Assembly: GCF_000002875.2 (NCBI RefSeq)
Contig: NC_009396.2
Span: 441,501 to 505,500, forward strand
Origin: Leishmania infantum JPCM5
Taxonomy: Eukaryota; Euglenozoa; Kinetoplastea; Trypanosomatida; Trypanosomatidae
Reading direction: 5' to 3'
DNA length: 64,000 nt
Shown here: positions 63,736 to 64,000 of the stretch, piece after piece
How positions within the stretch are numbered: position 1 is the stretch's first letter
Layout: each line of letters begins with the position of its first letter
Notes under the pieces: model-generated
Database searches by the model: none
Told to the model about the DNA's origin: nothing
What the model saw: only the letters and a program-made list of their open reading frames with translations
Translations under genes and position numbers: made by a program

Positions 63736-64000
63736 CGATCTCCGTACGACAGCGCTGACGATGCTTGCCGAAGTACCTCTGACACCTCGAGCGATGGTAG
63801 AAGGTGCGGCAGGCGGGGTCGCTCCTGCTTCCGCGATGCCCCGCCGCCAAATCCGTCATGATGTGCAACTGTCGGCGACGAGCGTTGCGAAGTGAGGTGA
63901 AAAGAGCACCCATTCGCACACGCTGCGGTTGTGAATGCGAGTGCAGCGTCATGGAGCAACAGCGGTTGGCCCAGGCGCACGCTCTTCGTTCGCTGTGCTC
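63736..64000. other. 3' flank of the second SMP gene
   Basis: Presumed 3' UTR up to the window end. No feature recognised. Confidence 0.5.

Overview
The window reads as nuclear DNA of a trypanosomatid, most likely a Leishmania or close relative. Every credible gene is on the + strand. Genes are long, intron-free and GC-rich, and are separated by 0.6-4.7 kb of pyrimidine-rich DNA with CA/TA/GGAT microsatellites. Most start codons lie shortly after a polypyrimidine tract and an AG, as expected for spliced-leader trans-splicing of a polycistronic transcript. No CRISPR, operon, tRNA or rRNA signal was recognised. The window is three contigs: 1-21963, 22064-36885 and 36986-64000. They are joined by two 100-N gaps, so order across the gaps is uncertain.

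Contig 1: an apparently degenerate antisense retroposon-like region (about 1.3-3.3 kb); a 1697-aa conserved-looking hypothetical protein (4190-9283); a J-domain protein with a C-terminal RING finger (9941-11767); a 1295-aa coiled-coil protein with a C-terminal PDZ-like domain (14425-18312); then a gene-start-like fragment (20954) and a roughly 800-bp GGAT tract running into gap 1.

Contig 2: the body of a Ser/Ala/Pro-rich protein with a coiled-coil tail (22064-24822); a Ctf4/AND-1 (WDHD1-type) replisome adaptor (26513-30745); a decayed non-LTR retroposon with a reverse-transcriptase ADD box (about 31.5-33.2 kb); then the 5' end of the same Ser-rich gene again (36153-36885), cut by gap 2. The two ends of this contig are the same 465-bp sequence apart from one indel. 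The contig therefore closes on itself as a 14,356-bp unit, implying a tandem duplication, a circular amplicon or a misassembly.

Contig 3: a decayed M20 aminoacylase-type peptidase (36988-37815); a single-domain old yellow enzyme (38381-39478); a fused protein with two old-yellow-enzyme domains and altered active sites (43846-46332); a 1262-aa hypothetical protein (51062-54850); and two adjacent paralogous membrane-anchored SMP-domain lipid-transfer proteins of the TEX2/Nvj2 type (56805-59648 and 61633-63735).

Functional themes are flavin-dependent ene reduction (three OYE domains in two genes), lipid transfer at ER contact sites (two SMP proteins) and DNA replication (Ctf4). As is usual in trypanosomatids, neighbours need not be functionally related. 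The most noteworthy observations are the double-OYE fusion lacking the substrate-binding Asn in both domains, the self-overlapping 14.4-kb contig and the J-domain/RING combination.
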